A stretch of DNA of 47,747 nt from an uncultured SAR86 cluster bacterium (lineage in GTDB: Bacteria; Pseudomonadota; Gammaproteobacteria; Magnimaribacterales; D2472). Below the pieces are notes generated by a model. That model ran no database searches, had not been told where the DNA came from, and saw only the letters and a program-made list of their open reading frames with translations. The stretch covers positions 1 through 47,747 of the forward strand of contig CACEDQ010000008.1 of assembly GCA_902558375.1 (NCBI GenBank). The letters are read 5' to 3'. The first letter of the stretch is position 1. Each line of letters begins with the position of its first letter. The position numbers and the translations under genes are program-made. Of the stretch, positions 1 through 9,348 are shown piece by piece.

Positions 1-558
1 GATCTATGCCAAGATTCATGGATTTATATATCAAATGATATTTTTGCTCTCAAGCTTCTTAAAAATGAAGTCGGTTCTTCTACCATGCCGCATAAAGTAA
101 ACCCAATTGATTTTGAAAATGCAGAAGGTAATTTTGGTATCTCCTCTGCACTTCTTGATTTTTTTGCAAATAAATTAACTAAATCAAGACATCAAAGAGA
201 TCTTTCAGATTCAACCGTTCTTAGAAATATAGGTTTAGGCTTTGGTTATTCAGCTTTAGCAATTAAATCTACAAATAATGGTTTAAATAAAATAACACCA
301 AATAAAGAGGTAATTGATACAGAGCTTAATAATAATTGGGAAGTTTTGACTGAAGCGGTTCAAACATTGATGAGATACGAGGGTATTCCGGATGCTTATG
401 AGCAGTTAAAAAACCTCTCAAGAGGCTCTAAATTAGACCAAGAATCATATATTAATTTTATAAATTCTCTTAAAATCAGTAATGATTCAAAAAATAAACT
501 TCTACATCTTAAGCCAAGTCTTTATATTGGTAATGCTAAAGATATAGCCAAATCATAA
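1..558 (+). CDS. purB: Adenylosuccinate lyase PurB, C-terminal part (5' end outside window)
   Basis: The reading frame is open from base 1, so this is the last 185 residues of a gene that begins before the window. PurB cleaves SAICAR and adenylosuccinate, releasing fumarate, in purine synthesis. The family signature loop GSSTMPHKVNP is encoded at about 73-105. It is followed by the PurB-specific stretches QRDLSDSTVLRN and NNWEVLTEAVQT and by a C-terminal NYIG-like end (LYIGNAKDIAKS), matching the gammaproteobacterial PurB subfamily. An internal ATG at 85 lies inside the signature loop and cannot be the start. aceA follows 139 bases downstream; the purB then aceA neighbourhood also occurs in Pseudomonas. 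Confidence 0.95.
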   Translation, partial: DLCQDSWIYISNDIFALKLLKNEVGSSTMPHKVNPIDFENAEGNFGISSALLDFFANKLTKSRHQRDLSDSTVLRNIGLGFGYSALAIKSTNNGLNKITPNKEVIDTELNNNWEVLTEAVQTLMRYEGIPDAYEQLKNLSRGSKLDQESYINFINSLKISNDSKNKLLHLKPSLYIGNAKDIAKS

Positions 559-572
559 TATTAAAAATAAAT

Positions 573-587
573 TGTAGTATTACTACA
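573..587. promoter_or_regulatory. Perfect 15-base palindrome upstream of aceA, HexR/RccR-like operator
   Basis: TGTAGTATTACTACA has two exactly complementary 7-base arms around one central base. From memory, RpiR-family sugar-acid regulators (HexR, RccR) of gammaproteobacteria bind sites of the type TGTARTWWWAYTACA, which this fits at every position; RccR controls aceA in Pseudomonas. The site lies 110 bases before the aceA start and 48 bases before a TTGACA element. The regulator itself is not in the window, so the assignment is inference. Confidence 0.5.
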
Positions 588-635
588 TAAAAATATGTCT
601 TAAAATGCTATTAATATAGGCTTTTTTAAATAATG

Positions 636-664
636 TTGACATAAAATACCTATTATTATTAACT
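636..664 (+). promoter_or_regulatory. Candidate aceA promoter
   Basis: A perfect -35 hexamer TTGACA lies at 636-641. The best -10 at 17-base spacing is only TTAACT (659-664); TATTAT repeats lie closer and CATAAT (671-676) farther. An AGGG ribosome site at 687-690 precedes the ATG at 698. The -35 is convincing and the -10 is not. Confidence 0.3.
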
Positions 665-697
665 ACACTACATAATTCTTATTAATAGGGAAAAATT

Positions 698-2278
698 ATG
701 TCAGAACACGAAAATATCAAAAATAAGGTATCAGATATAGATGCTATGTCAGCATCCAATTGGAGTTCAATTAATCCAGAATACGTTGCTCGAATGAGAA
801 TGCAAAATCGTTTTAAAACGGGCTTGGATATTGCTAAATATACCGCATCTATTATGCGTAAAGATATGGAAGAATATGACGTTGATACATCTAAATACAC
901 ACAATCGCTTGGATGTTGGCATGGTTTTATAGGACAACAAAAACTTATATCAATTAAAAAGCATTTTAAAACAACTAATAAAAAATATCTTTATTTATCA
1001 GGCTGGATGATAGCAGCCCTTAGATCAGAGTTTGGCCCCCTACCAGACCAATCTATGCATGAGAAAACCTCAGTTGCTAGCTTAATTGCAGAGCTATATA
1101 CATTTCTCAGACAAGCAGACGCACGTGAGCTTGGTGATTTATACAGAAAATTAGATAATGCATCTGACTCAGAGAAGGCTGATATACAAAATCAAATTGA
1201 TAATTTTGAGACACATGTAGTACCAATTATTGCAGATATAGATGCTGGTTTTGGTAATGAAGAAGCTACATATTTGATGGCTAAACAAATGATTGAAGCA
1301 GGTGCATGTGCTATTCAAATTGAAAATCAAGTATCTGATGAAAAACAGTGTGGTCACCAAGATGGAAAAGTGACCGTTCCACATGCTGACTTTTTAGCAA
1401 AAATTAACGCAGTCAGATATGCATTTCTTGAACTAGGTGTTGATGATGGTGTTATCGTAGCTAGAACTGATTCATTGGGTGCAGGCTTAACCAAGCAGAT
1501 CGCTATTACTAATGAAAAAGGTGATCTTGGTGATCAATATAATTCATTTTTAGATGTTGAAGAAGTTGATTCAGACAATATGAATCATGGTGATGTAATG
1601 ATAAATCAAGATGGAAAGTTGGTTAGACCCAAAAGATTGCCAAGTAATCTATATCAATTTAAAAAAGGCACTGGTGAGGCAAGATGTATTTTAGATTCAA
1701 TTACAAGTTTACAAAACGGCGCAGACTTAATTTGGATCGAAACTGAAAAACCTCATATAGGTCAGATCGGTGGAATGATGAAAGAAATTAAAAAAGTTAT
1801 ACCAAATGCTAAATTAGTATATAACAATAGTCCGTCATTCAATTGGACTCTAAATTTCAGACAACAAGTATTTGATGCTATGGAATCTGAAGGTAAAGAT
1901 GTTTCAGCATATGATAGAGCTGATCTTATGAATGTTTCATATGATGATAGTGAATTAGCTATTGAAGCTGATAATAAAATTCGAACTTTTCAGGCTGATG
2001 CAGCTAGAGAAGCTGGAATTTTCCATCATCTAATCACTCTTCCTACTTACCATACAGCCGCTTTATCAACTGATAATTTAGCTAAAGAATATTTTGGCGA
2101 CCAAGGAATGTTAGGTTATGTTGCAGGTGTTCAAAGAAAAGAAATTAGAGAAGGCATAGCTTGTGTTAAACATCAAAATATGTCTGGTTCTGATATGGGA
2201 GATGACCATAAAGAGTATTTTGCTGGTGAGGCTGCATTAAAGGCAGCTGGAAAAGACAATACTATGAATCAGTTTTAG
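698..2278 (+). CDS. aceA: Isocitrate lyase, long Pseudomonas type
   Basis: Splits isocitrate into glyoxylate and succinate, the first step of the glyoxylate shunt, which allows growth on acetyl-CoA from fatty acids. At 526 residues it is the long subfamily known from Pseudomonas (about 530) rather than the E. coli type (about 434). The catalytic segment reads EKQCGHQDGKV with the active-site cysteine at residue 218. Other family stretches are IADIDAGFGN near 178, IWIETEKPHI and YNNSPSFNWTLNF. The end KAAGKDNTMNQF is typical of the subfamily. The start is supported by AGGG seven bases upstream. Malate synthase is not in the window. The 3' end overlaps nqrM tail-to-tail by 17 bases. The palindrome at 573-587 suggests control by a HexR/RccR-type repressor. 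Confidence 0.96.
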   Translation: MSEHENIKNKVSDIDAMSASNWSSINPEYVARMRMQNRFKTGLDIAKYTASIMRKDMEEYDVDTSKYTQSLGCWHGFIGQQKLISIKKHFKTTNKKYLYLSGWMIAALRSEFGPLPDQSMHEKTSVASLIAELYTFLRQADARELGDLYRKLDNASDSEKADIQNQIDNFETHVVPIIADIDAGFGNEEATYLMAKQMIEAGACAIQIENQVSDEKQCGHQDGKVTVPHADFLAKINAVRYAFLELGVDDGVIVARTDSLGAGLTKQIAITNEKGDLGDQYNSFLDVEEVDSDNMNHGDVMINQDGKLVRPKRLPSNLYQFKKGTGEARCILDSITSLQNGADLIWIETEKPHIGQIGGMMKEIKKVIPNAKLVYNNSPSFNWTLNFRQQVFDAMESEGKDVSAYDRADLMNVSYDDSELAIEADNKIRTFQADAAREAGIFHHLITLPTYHTAALSTDNLAKEYFGDQGMLGYVAGVQRKEIREGIACVKHQNMSGSDMGDDHKEYFAGEAALKAAGKDNTMNQF

Positions 2279-2444
2279 TACAAGTATTCATCTCTGTTTT
2301 ACCACAGATAGAACAAGTACCATCTTCTGAGGTCATAACACCACCACATGATCCTTCTATTGGTTTATTTCTTAGAATTAGGCCAATAGCAAGTGCTGAA
2401 AATGCAATTGCTATTACTAGAAATGCTGCTATAAATGTGCTCAT
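2262..2444 (-). CDS. nqrM: Na+-NQR maturation protein NqrM (DUF539)
   Basis: A 60-residue protein with one N-terminal membrane helix (about 3-24) and a cysteine-rich tail: C33 in GSCGG, C44 and C47 in CSIC, and C55. This is the NqrM pattern. NqrM is required to mature Na+-NQR, probably by delivering iron for the membrane-embedded cluster held by NqrD and NqrE. The start codon overlaps the apbE stop (ATGA, 2441-2444), so it is translationally coupled and is the last gene of the nqr operon, as in Vibrio and Pseudomonas. Its last 17 bases overlap the convergent aceA end. All four cysteines are present, so it looks functional. Confidence 0.92.
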   Translation of the reverse strand: MSTFIAAFLVIAIAFSALAIGLILRNKPIEGSCGGVMTSEDGTCSICGKTEMNTCTKTDS

Positions 2445-3430
2445 ATTCCTAAATTATACCATTCATTAGAAAACATTAATTTAAATTCATTATCAAGCTC
2501 AACTACCAACATTAAAGCTATGTTGTGCTTGTTAGCATAATCAAGTGACTTTGGATAACCTAAGGCGTTAAATGCAGTAGCAAGTGCATCTGCATAGGTT
2601 GCAGAAGTCTTATGAGCAACTGTTACTGATAAAGCATTGGATTTAATAGAGGATAATGTTTTTGGATTTAAAGTATGTGAGATTTTTTCACTATCTGAAT
2701 TAACTTTGTAATTTCTATACTCACCTGAAGTAGCTATAGATAAAAAATCATTATTATTTTCTATAATATAAATTGCATTATCTGATAAAGAAGCTGGATT
2801 TTGGATACCAACTTTCCATGGCTGATCCTTGTTACTACCGTTGATAATTAATTCTCCTCCAATATCAATAAGATGATTAGGTAAATTATTTTGTATTAAA
2901 TATTCATGTATAAGTTGAACTGCATACCCTTTTGCAATAGAAGATAGGTCAAACCAATTATTAGATGACTTAATAATTGTTAAGTTATCTAGTAATACAT
3001 AACCAGATAATGAATCTTGCTTTAAATCTTGATTAAATGATGGAGCGAAACCCAGTTTACTAGAGACTTTACCTAAGGAGATATCATAGAAACCATCAGA
3101 AATGTTATGAATATCTTTTGCTATTTCTAGAATATTATACAAATCAGAGGTTATTGTGATGGGTGTATCAAGCGGTCTTTGATTTAATAGAGCTATCTCT
3201 GAGTTAGGTTTATAGTTCGAGGCAACCATATCAACCCTATTAATAATTTTTATAATGTTTTTTTCATGATGATCAGCAATGAATTCTGTGGAGGTAACAG
3301 ACCAGTAAGTGCCATAAGCAGATCCATTTATTGAGTATGTGTTGCTATTATTGGATGAATAAGCAATGTATACACATATACAGCCTACTATTAATGCAAG
3401 TAATTTAGAAAAGAATTTTCTTGAAATCAA
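2441..3430 (-). CDS. apbE: FAD:protein FMN transferase ApbE
   Basis: Attaches FMN covalently to threonines of NqrB and NqrC, using FAD as donor. It is 329 residues with an N-terminal membrane signal. I14-V15-G16-C17 could act as a lipobox, in line with many ApbE proteins being periplasmic lipoproteins. Family stretches visible are GSAYGTYWSV near 37, DLSSIAKGYAVQ, LIDIGGELIINGS, ATSGEYRNY, SHTLNPKT, and the ATYADALATAFNALG segment near the C-terminus. It lies 6 bases after nqrF and overlaps nqrM, so its targets, itself and the second maturation factor are made together. Confidence 0.95.
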   Translation of the reverse strand: MISRKFFSKLLALIVGCICVYIAYSSNNSNTYSINGSAYGTYWSVTSTEFIADHHEKNIIKIINRVDMVASNYKPNSEIALLNQRPLDTPITITSDLYNILEIAKDIHNISDGFYDISLGKVSSKLGFAPSFNQDLKQDSLSGYVLLDNLTIIKSSNNWFDLSSIAKGYAVQLIHEYLIQNNLPNHLIDIGGELIINGSNKDQPWKVGIQNPASLSDNAIYIIENNNDFLSIATSGEYRNYKVNSDSEKISHTLNPKTLSSIKSNALSVTVAHKTSATYADALATAFNALGYPKSLDYANKHNIALMLVVELDNEFKLMFSNEWYNLGI

Positions 3431-3436
3431 ACTAGA

Positions 3437-4663
3437 TTAGCCACCAAAGTCATCTAAGGCAATATTCTCTGGCTCAACTCCAATATTTGTAAGTAGATCT
3501 ATCACAGCCTTATTCATCATTGGTGGTCCACACATGTAGTACTCACAGTCTTCAGGTGCTTCATGATGTTTTAAATAATTTTCATATAAAACATTATGTA
3601 TAAAACCAGTATCACCATCCCAATCATCCTCAGGCTGAGGGTCTGATAAGGCAACATGCCACTCAAAATTATCATATTTTTCTGCTAATGCATTAAACTC
3701 ATCAACATAAAACATTTCTTTTAAACTTCTAGCACCATACCAAAACGTTATCTTTCTATCTGTATTAATTCTAAGTAATTGATCAAATATATGTGAGCGC
3801 ATTGGTGCCATACCAGCTCCACCACCCACAAATACCATTTCATTATTAGTCTCCTTAGCAAAAAATTCACCAAAAGGACCAAAAACTTTCACTTTATCAC
3901 CTGGTTTTAAATTAAATGTCCAAGATGACATTATTCCAGGAGGAAAATCAGTTCCTGGAGGTGGTGATGCTATTCGAATATTAAATTTGATAATACCCTT
4001 CTCTTCTGGGTAATTAGCCATTGAATAGGCTCTAATAACCGGTTCTGTATTTATTGATTTATTATCCCAAATCTTAAATTTATCCCAATCAGTATGATAC
4101 TCCTCTTGAATATCAAACGATTTATAATCTATATCATATGCTGGAGCTTCAAGCTGCACATAACCTCCAGCTCTAAAGTCTACATTTTCACCCTCTGGTA
4201 ACTTTAAAACTAGTTCTTTAATAAATGTAGCAACATTATCATTAGAGATAACTTCACACTCCCATTCTTTAACACCAAATATTTCTTCAGGTACCTCAAT
4301 TTTCATATCACTTTTTACTGGAACCTGACAAGAAAGTCTCCAACCGTCATTTTTCTCACGTGAATTGAAATGTGACTCTTCAGTTGGAAGGATTGAGCCA
4401 CCTCCATCTAAGACAACACATTTACATTGACTACAAGTACCCCCGCCACCGCACGCTGATGATAGGAATATCTTATTATCGGCAAGTGTTTGAAGTAATT
4501 TTGAACCAGCAGGAACAACTAAAGGGTTTGAAGAATCTCCATTAATTTCAATTGAAACATCACCAGTTGAGACAAGTTTTGATCTAGCACCAATAATTAC
4601 TATAACTAATGTTAAAACTATTCCTGAAAAAGCTAAAACTCCAAGTATTAAATCAATCTGCAT
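3437..4663 (-). CDS. nqrF: Na+-NQR subunit F, NADH-oxidising
   Basis: The NADH entry subunit of the sodium pump: NADH passes electrons to FAD and then to a [2Fe-2S] cluster. The 408 residues comprise an N-terminal membrane helix (about 3-25), a ferredoxin domain with cluster cysteines C71, C77, C80 and C112 ([10 protein letters not shown]), and a ferredoxin-reductase domain with RAYSMANYP (FAD) and [10 protein letters not shown] (NADH). The C-terminal [12 protein letters not shown] and end DDFGG are typical of NqrF. Cysteine spacing matches Vibrio cholerae NqrF (70, 76, 79, 111) shifted by one. It is downstream of nqrE with a 14-base gap. Confidence 0.97.
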   Translation of the reverse strand: MQIDLILGVLAFSGIVLTLVIVIIGARSKLVSTGDVSIEINGDSSNPLVVPAGSKLLQTLADNKIFLSSACGGGGTCSQCKCVVLDGGGSILPTEESHFNSREKNDGWRLSCQVPVKSDMKIEVPEEIFGVKEWECEVISNDNVATFIKELVLKLPEGENVDFRAGGYVQLEAPAYDIDYKSFDIQEEYHTDWDKFKIWDNKSINTEPVIRAYSMANYPEEKGIIKFNIRIASPPPGTDFPPGIMSSWTFNLKPGDKVKVFGPFGEFFAKETNNEMVFVGGGAGMAPMRSHIFDQLLRINTDRKITFWYGARSLKEMFYVDEFNALAEKYDNFEWHVALSDPQPEDDWDGDTGFIHNVLYENYLKHHEAPEDCEYYMCGPPMMNKAVIDLLTNIGVEPENIALDDFGG

Positions 4664-4677
4664 AATTCATTTCTCTT

Positions 4678-5289
4678 TTATAGAGATATACCTCCAAATG
4701 ACATGAAACCAAAACTCATTAGCCCAACAATGATAAACGTAGCACCTAAACCTTTTAAACCTTCAGGAATATCAGAATATTTAAGCTTTTCTCTTATTCC
4801 AGCAAGAATAACAATTGCCATTGCCCAACCAAAACCAGCACCAAGACCATATACAACACTTTCACCAAACATAAGATCTTTTTCAACCATGAATAAAGAG
4901 GCCCCTAGAATGGCGCAATTAACAGTAATTAGAGGTAGAAATACGCCTAATGCATTATATAAAGCTGGGACATATTTATCTAAAAACATCTCTAATATTT
5001 GAACAGCTGCTGCAATAACTCCTATGTAACTAATAAGTTCTACAAATTCTAAATTTGTATCAGGTAGACCTGCCCAAGCTAAAGCACCATCCCTAAGTAC
5101 ATAGTTAAATATCAGATTATTGAGAGGCACTGTTATCAAACAAACTACTATGACAGCAATTCCCAACCCTATAGCGGCATCAATTTTTTTTGAAATAGCT
5201 AAAAATGTACACATACCAAGGAATACGGAAAGAGCAATATTCTCAATGAATACTGTTGTGATAAATATATTTAAATAATGTTCAAACAT
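4678..5289 (-). CDS. nqrE: Na+-NQR subunit E
   Basis: Six-helix integral membrane subunit of 203 residues, homologous to NqrD with inverted topology. C27 (LGMCTFL) and C125 (VNCAILG) sit in half-helices that, with the matching NqrD cysteines, hold the intramembrane iron-sulfur cluster. The N-terminus [21 protein letters not shown] is typical. The start overlaps the nqrD end by 8 bases. The same fold occurs in RnfA, but the surrounding six-gene nqr order settles the identity. Confidence 0.96.
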   Translation of the reverse strand: MFEHYLNIFITTVFIENIALSVFLGMCTFLAISKKIDAAIGLGIAVIVVCLITVPLNNLIFNYVLRDGALAWAGLPDTNLEFVELISYIGVIAAAVQILEMFLDKYVPALYNALGVFLPLITVNCAILGASLFMVEKDLMFGESVVYGLGAGFGWAMAIVILAGIREKLKYSDIPEGLKGLGATFIIVGLMSFGFMSFGGISL

Positions 5290-5968
5290 TTAATTCTCTT
5301 TTAGTTAAATCTTCGTTGGTTTGATGTTTTGATAAAGCAAAATCATCCTCTTCAACCTGTGATGGTTTGTATGATCTTATTGCCCATATAAATAAACCAA
5401 TAATAATAAATGAACTAGGTGGTAATAAGAGAAGATTGTTAGCCATGTACCAACCACCATTTGATACTAGAGGAAGTATTTCATAACCCATTAATGTTCC
5501 AGCTCCAAAAAGTTCTCTAATGGTAGCAACACCAATTAATATAACACTATATCCAAGTCCATTCCCAAGACCGTCAAAGAAACTAAGTAAAGGCTTCTCT
5601 TTCATGGCGAAGGCTTCAGCTCGTCCCATCACAATACAATTAGTAATTATAAGACCGACAAAAACTGATAATTTTTTGCTAGTTTCATAGTCATATGCTT
5701 TTAATAACTCATCAACAACAATAACTAGCGATGCGATAATAGTCATTTGAACGATTATTCTAATACTGCTGGGAATATGATTTCTTATTAAAGATATAAA
5801 TAAATTTGAAAATGCACAAACACTTGTTAAAGCTACGCACATTACCAAAGTAACTGTTAAATTATTTGTAACAGCTAAAGCTGAACATATGCCTAAAATC
5901 TGAAGAGTTATTGGATTCTCATCGATAAGCGGTTTAAATAAGGCTTCTTTATATCTATTAAGATTCAT
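5282..5968 (-). CDS. nqrD: Na+-NQR subunit D
   Basis: Six-helix membrane subunit of 228 residues, paralogous to NqrE. C28 ([11 protein letters not shown]) and C111 ([14 protein letters not shown]) are the cluster ligands shared with NqrE. The [15 protein letters not shown] motif and [13 protein letters not shown] are family signatures. It has a slightly long hydrophilic C-terminal tail (about residues 205-228) compared with the roughly 210 residues I expect. It overlaps nqrC by 11 bases and nqrE by 8. Confidence 0.96.
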   Translation of the reverse strand: MNLNRYKEALFKPLIDENPITLQILGICSALAVTNNLTVTLVMCVALTSVCAFSNLFISLIRNHIPSSIRIIVQMTIIASLVIVVDELLKAYDYETSKKLSVFVGLIITNCIVMGRAEAFAMKEKPLLSFFDGLGNGLGYSVILIGVATIRELFGAGTLMGYEILPLVSNGGWYMANNLLLLPPSSFIIIGLFIWAIRSYKPSQVEEDDFALSKHQTNEDLTKRELNV

Positions 5969-6746
5969 AATCTAATTCACTAAATAAATTTGCATAACCA
6001 GAATCACTAAACCAATATTTAATCATATTGCTTACACCCCTACTTGTAATAGTTGCGCCAGATAGTCCATCGACTTTATATGCTAGATTGGAGTCATCTT
6101 CAGGAACCTTGCCTTTGATAACTTCTAATACAACCTCATCATCTTTATAAAGTTGTTTACCTGGCCATAGGGCCTTCCATTTTGGATTATCAACTTCGGC
6201 ACCAAGACCTGGAGTCTCTTTATGTTCATAAAATTCAAGACCAGCAACTGTATTAAAATCATTTTCAATAGAAATATAACCAAACAAAGTTCCCCATAAA
6301 CCATAACCTCTTACAGGAAGAATTACTTTATTAATAGAGTTATCGTCATTACGCAATAAGTAGAATTTCCCAACATTTTCTCTATTTTTAATAATAGCAA
6401 TGTCTTCTGATGTTGAGAGAGATTTAGAGTAATTACTGTCTCTTGTTGCAGCAATCTGATCGTAATCACCTTTATGCTCAGATAAAAATTCTTCTAAAGA
6501 TAAACCAGTTAAAAGCTTGCCAGAATTAAAATCAATATATTTAGGTTCAAGGGTTTCAAATTGTTCTTTAATATCTTTTGAAGGATCAAAAATTCCAGCA
6601 GCTTGCAGAATTTTCATCCTTTTGTCATTGGCTTTATTCTCATTTTGCATATCTCGAAGACTTACAGCAGTTGAAGATACAACGAAAGAACAAATTAAGC
6701 ATATTGCAAATGCAACACCTAAAGTTTTTACTATTGAATCATTCAT
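5958..6746 (-). CDS. nqrC: Na+-NQR subunit C, FMN carrier
   Basis: Membrane-anchored periplasmic flavoprotein of 262 residues: one N-terminal helix (about 8-28), then an FMN-binding domain. The flavinylation motif SGATIT is at 229-234, so FMN should be ester-linked to T232 by Apb[11 protein letters not shown] and ETPGLGAEV are standard NqrC stretches. It takes electrons across the membrane cluster and hands them to NqrB. The start overlaps nqrB by 4 bases. Confidence 0.96.
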   Translation of the reverse strand: MNDSIVKTLGVAFAICLICSFVVSSTAVSLRDMQNENKANDKRMKILQAAGIFDPSKDIKEQFETLEPKYIDFNSGKLLTGLSLEEFLSEHKGDYDQIAATRDSNYSKSLSTSEDIAIIKNRENVGKFYLLRNDDNSINKVILPVRGYGLWGTLFGYISIENDFNTVAGLEFYEHKETPGLGAEVDNPKWKALWPGKQLYKDDEVVLEVIKGKVPEDDSNLAYKVDGLSGATITSRGVSNMIKYWFSDSGYANLFSELDYES

Positions 6747-7969
6747 TGTGTTAGAGCCTTTCTTCTGTTTATATTTGAAACCATAACCATATGATCAATT
6801 ACTGGAGCCAGTAAATTAGCAAAAAGAATTGCTAACATCATGCCCTCAGGAAACGCTGGATTAATAACCCTTATTAATACAACCGTGACACCTATTATAA
6901 ACCCATAAATCCATCTTCCGGTATTAGTGCCGGAACCAGAAACAGGTTCTGTTGCCATAAAAACTAGACCAAATGCAAAACTTCCAATGACTAAATGCCA
7001 ATACCAAGGGATTGCAAACATAGGATTGGTATCAGAACCCACTATATTTAGGATTCCAGACATAAATATCATTCCTAACATAGTTGCAACAACTATTCTC
7101 CAAGATGCTACTTTTGTAGCTAGAAGAATTATTAATCCTATACCAATAGCTATTATTGAGGTTTCACCTATGGAACCTGGTATATATCCTAGAAAGGCAT
7201 CCATCCAAGTAAAGTTTTGATTAATACCAGCCATACCACTTTCTGCTGCTACTCCTAATGCTGTTGCTCCACTGTAGCCCTCTGGAACAATGTTATTATC
7301 AGCTAAACCTGCAATCCAAACTTTATCTCCGGATATTTGTGAAGGATATGCAAAATATAAGAATGCTCTTCCTGTTAATGCAGGGTTTAGAAAGTTCTTA
7401 CCTGTTCCACCAAAAATTTCTTTACCAATTACTAATCCAAATGTAATACCAAGAGCTGCTTGCCACAAAGGTAAGTCAGGCGGGCAACTTAATGAAAATA
7501 AGACAGTAGATACAAAAGCTCCCTCATTTATTTCATGTTTTCTAACGACTGCAAATAAAGTTTCCCAACCAATTCCAACTACAAATACAGTTATGTAGAT
7601 AGGCATAAAATAACATGCACCAAACCAAAGCTTTGAAATAAAACTTGATGAGTCATAACCCACTAAACTTACTAAATAATGATGCCAATCACCTGTATTT
7701 AATTGATTAATTGATTCTAAATATTCAAGTGAATGAGAACCAAGGTTATACATACCAAAAAACATCGCTGGAAAAGTAGATAACCAAACAATTACCATGA
7801 TTTTTTGTATATCAACACCATCACGAACATGGACTGGATTTGAGGTTTTTGTTTGTGTTGAAAATACAAAGTTTTCTACAGCATCAAATAATGGGAACCA
7901 TTTTGAATATTTGCCCTCACCAACAAAATTTGGTTTGATAGAATTTATGTAACTTCTTAAGCCCTTCAT
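6743..7969 (-). CDS. nqrB: Na+-NQR subunit B, sodium channel subunit
   Basis: Ten-helix membrane subunit of 408 residues forming the sodium path. It carries covalent FMN on T236 in the motif GYSGATALG, at the same number as in V. cholerae NqrB. NPALTGRAFLYFAYP and GSFAFGLVFMATEPVSGSGT are strongly conserved signatures. Riboflavin and ubiquinone are also bound in this subunit in studied homologues. It overlaps nqrA and nqrC by 4 bases each (ATGA type), consistent with fixed stoichiometry. Confidence 0.97.
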   Translation of the reverse strand: MKGLRSYINSIKPNFVGEGKYSKWFPLFDAVENFVFSTQTKTSNPVHVRDGVDIQKIMVIVWLSTFPAMFFGMYNLGSHSLEYLESINQLNTGDWHHYLVSLVGYDSSSFISKLWFGACYFMPIYITVFVVGIGWETLFAVVRKHEINEGAFVSTVLFSLSCPPDLPLWQAALGITFGLVIGKEIFGGTGKNFLNPALTGRAFLYFAYPSQISGDKVWIAGLADNNIVPEGYSGATALGVAAESGMAGINQNFTWMDAFLGYIPGSIGETSIIAIGIGLIILLATKVASWRIVVATMLGMIFMSGILNIVGSDTNPMFAIPWYWHLVIGSFAFGLVFMATEPVSGSGTNTGRWIYGFIIGVTVVLIRVINPAFPEGMMLAILFANLLAPVIDHMVMVSNINRRKALTQ

Positions 7970-9270
7970 TGTTCTAAATATAGTTCATTTAAATTATTAG
8001 CAAGTATTGAACAATAGTCATACTTACTAGGACAGATGTAAGAACATATAGCCAAATCTTCAGGTGCTAGTTCTAGCATTCCTAAATCAACAGCTTGTTC
8101 TCTATCACCTACTACCAATGCTTTTAATAATTGTGGGACTAATATGTCCATAGGAAGAACTTCATCATATGATCCAACTGGAACTATAGCCCTATCACCA
8201 CCATTCACAGAGGTATTAAATATAAACTTAGAAGGCTTTAACAATGAAGAAATAAAAACATTTAATTTTGAATGCAAGTTTGAGCCTGGCATTAACCAAT
8301 TTAAAAATATGTCATTAGCTTCGTCAGGAATTGCAGAAATAAGAGAGTCATAAAACCCTAGATAATTCATTACACCCTCAGATGAGTGGCCATAGAGAAC
8401 AGATCCTGAAATAATTCTAGATCCAGATTCAATTTTACCTGCAGTTATTTCATCAATATTTCCTGAAATCCTAGCTTTAATTAATGATGGATTAAATACA
8501 GATGGTCCACCTAGCGCAATTGTTTTATGTGTTCTTAGTGAATTATGTTCAAGAAGATATCCAATAGAGATTATGTCTTGAAATCCAATGGTCCATGCTA
8601 CTCTTTTTAAATTAACAGGATATATTTTACTAATGTGTGTGCTGGATAGACCAGCTGGATGAGGACCAGAAAATTGATGATAATTAACATTATCAATTGA
8701 AGTGTCAAAATCAGAATTTTGATAACAGCAATGAATAGGACATGAAAATGATTCGGATAATACTTTTAATGCTAGATTAAAATATTTTAGATCATCTTGA
8801 ATTATATAATGTGGATCTATAGCAAGCGGATTAGTGTCGCAAGCATTTATAAATAATGCATCGGGGTTTGCCCCTATCCCTGGTGTTCTATTAAATGGCC
8901 TAGACCTAAAAGCATTCCACAGACCTGACTCAACTAGAAGCGATTTGACATTACTAGTATCAAAATGGACATAGTCTTCGTTATCAGAAATCTCAATGTC
9001 AATTGATAAAAACTTTCTTTTATCTCCTCTGCTAATTTCCTTAACAACACCTCCAGCTGGAGATGTAAAGAAAACACCTGGATTTTTTTTATCTTCAAAA
9101 ATTTTAGTTCCTCTTTTTACAGAGTCACCTAATTTAACAAGCATTGTTGGCTTCATGCCAATAAAATCATTGCCTAATAGAGATACAGATGTAACTTTAG
9201 GAGTATCTGTAATTACAGGGTCAGGAATACCAGAAATTGGTAAATCTAGACCTTTAGAAATTTTTATCAC
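7966..9270 (-). CDS. nqrA: Na+-NQR subunit A
   Basis: Soluble 434-residue subunit that caps the quinone site; first gene of the operon. The N-terminus IKISKGLDLPISGIP matches V. cholerae NqrA (IKIKKGLDLPIAG-like), which fixes the start as a GTG at 9268-9270. Other signatures are SPAGGVVKEISRGDKR and RPFNRTPGIGANPDALF. The leader contains an 11-base palindrome (CTTAGCCTAAG, 9276-9286) just before the start, and a TATAAT element further up at 9315-9320. The ribosome site is weak (AGG about 10 bases upstream). Confidence 0.96.
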   Translation of the reverse strand: MIKISKGLDLPISGIPDPVITDTPKVTSVSLLGNDFIGMKPTMLVKLGDSVKRGTKIFEDKKNPGVFFTSPAGGVVKEISRGDKRKFLSIDIEISDNEDYVHFDTSNVKSLLVESGLWNAFRSRPFNRTPGIGANPDALFINACDTNPLAIDPHYIIQDDLKYFNLALKVLSESFSCPIHCCYQNSDFDTSIDNVNYHQFSGPHPAGLSSTHISKIYPVNLKRVAWTIGFQDIISIGYLLEHNSLRTHKTIALGGPSVFNPSLIKARISGNIDEITAGKIESGSRIISGSVLYGHSSEGVMNYLGFYDSLISAIPDEANDIFLNWLMPGSNLHSKLNVFISSLLKPSKFIFNTSVNGGDRAIVPVGSYDEVLPMDILVPQLLKALVVGDREQAVDLGMLELAPEDLAICSYICPSKYDYCSILANNLNELYLEQ

Positions 9271-9314
9271 GTGTGCTTAGCCTAAGTATATTTAAATCCA
9301 TCGAAAACGTGATG

Positions 9315-9343
9315 ATTATAAATGTAAAGAGCCCTTGATTCTA
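9315..9343 (-). promoter_or_regulatory. Candidate nqr operon promoter
   Basis: On the minus strand a perfect TATAAT lies at 9320-9315, about 45 bases before the nqrA GTG. The hexamer 17 bases upstream, TAGAAT, is a poor -35. The element sits in the only sizeable gap before nqrA, right after the GAPDH stop codon, so the operon probably starts here. Read-through from the GAPDH gene cannot be excluded. Confidence 0.35.
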
Positions 9344-9348
9344 GCGTT

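Noticed and set aside
85-558. A complete 157-residue gene starting at ATG 85
   Set aside because: The ATG lies inside the conserved PurB signature loop and the frame is open back to base 1, so it is the end of purB.
4703-7598. Several plus-strand frames of 60-100 residues within nqr genes
   Set aside because: They lie opposite strongly conserved NqrB, NqrC and NqrE codons, have no ribosome site and no family likeness.
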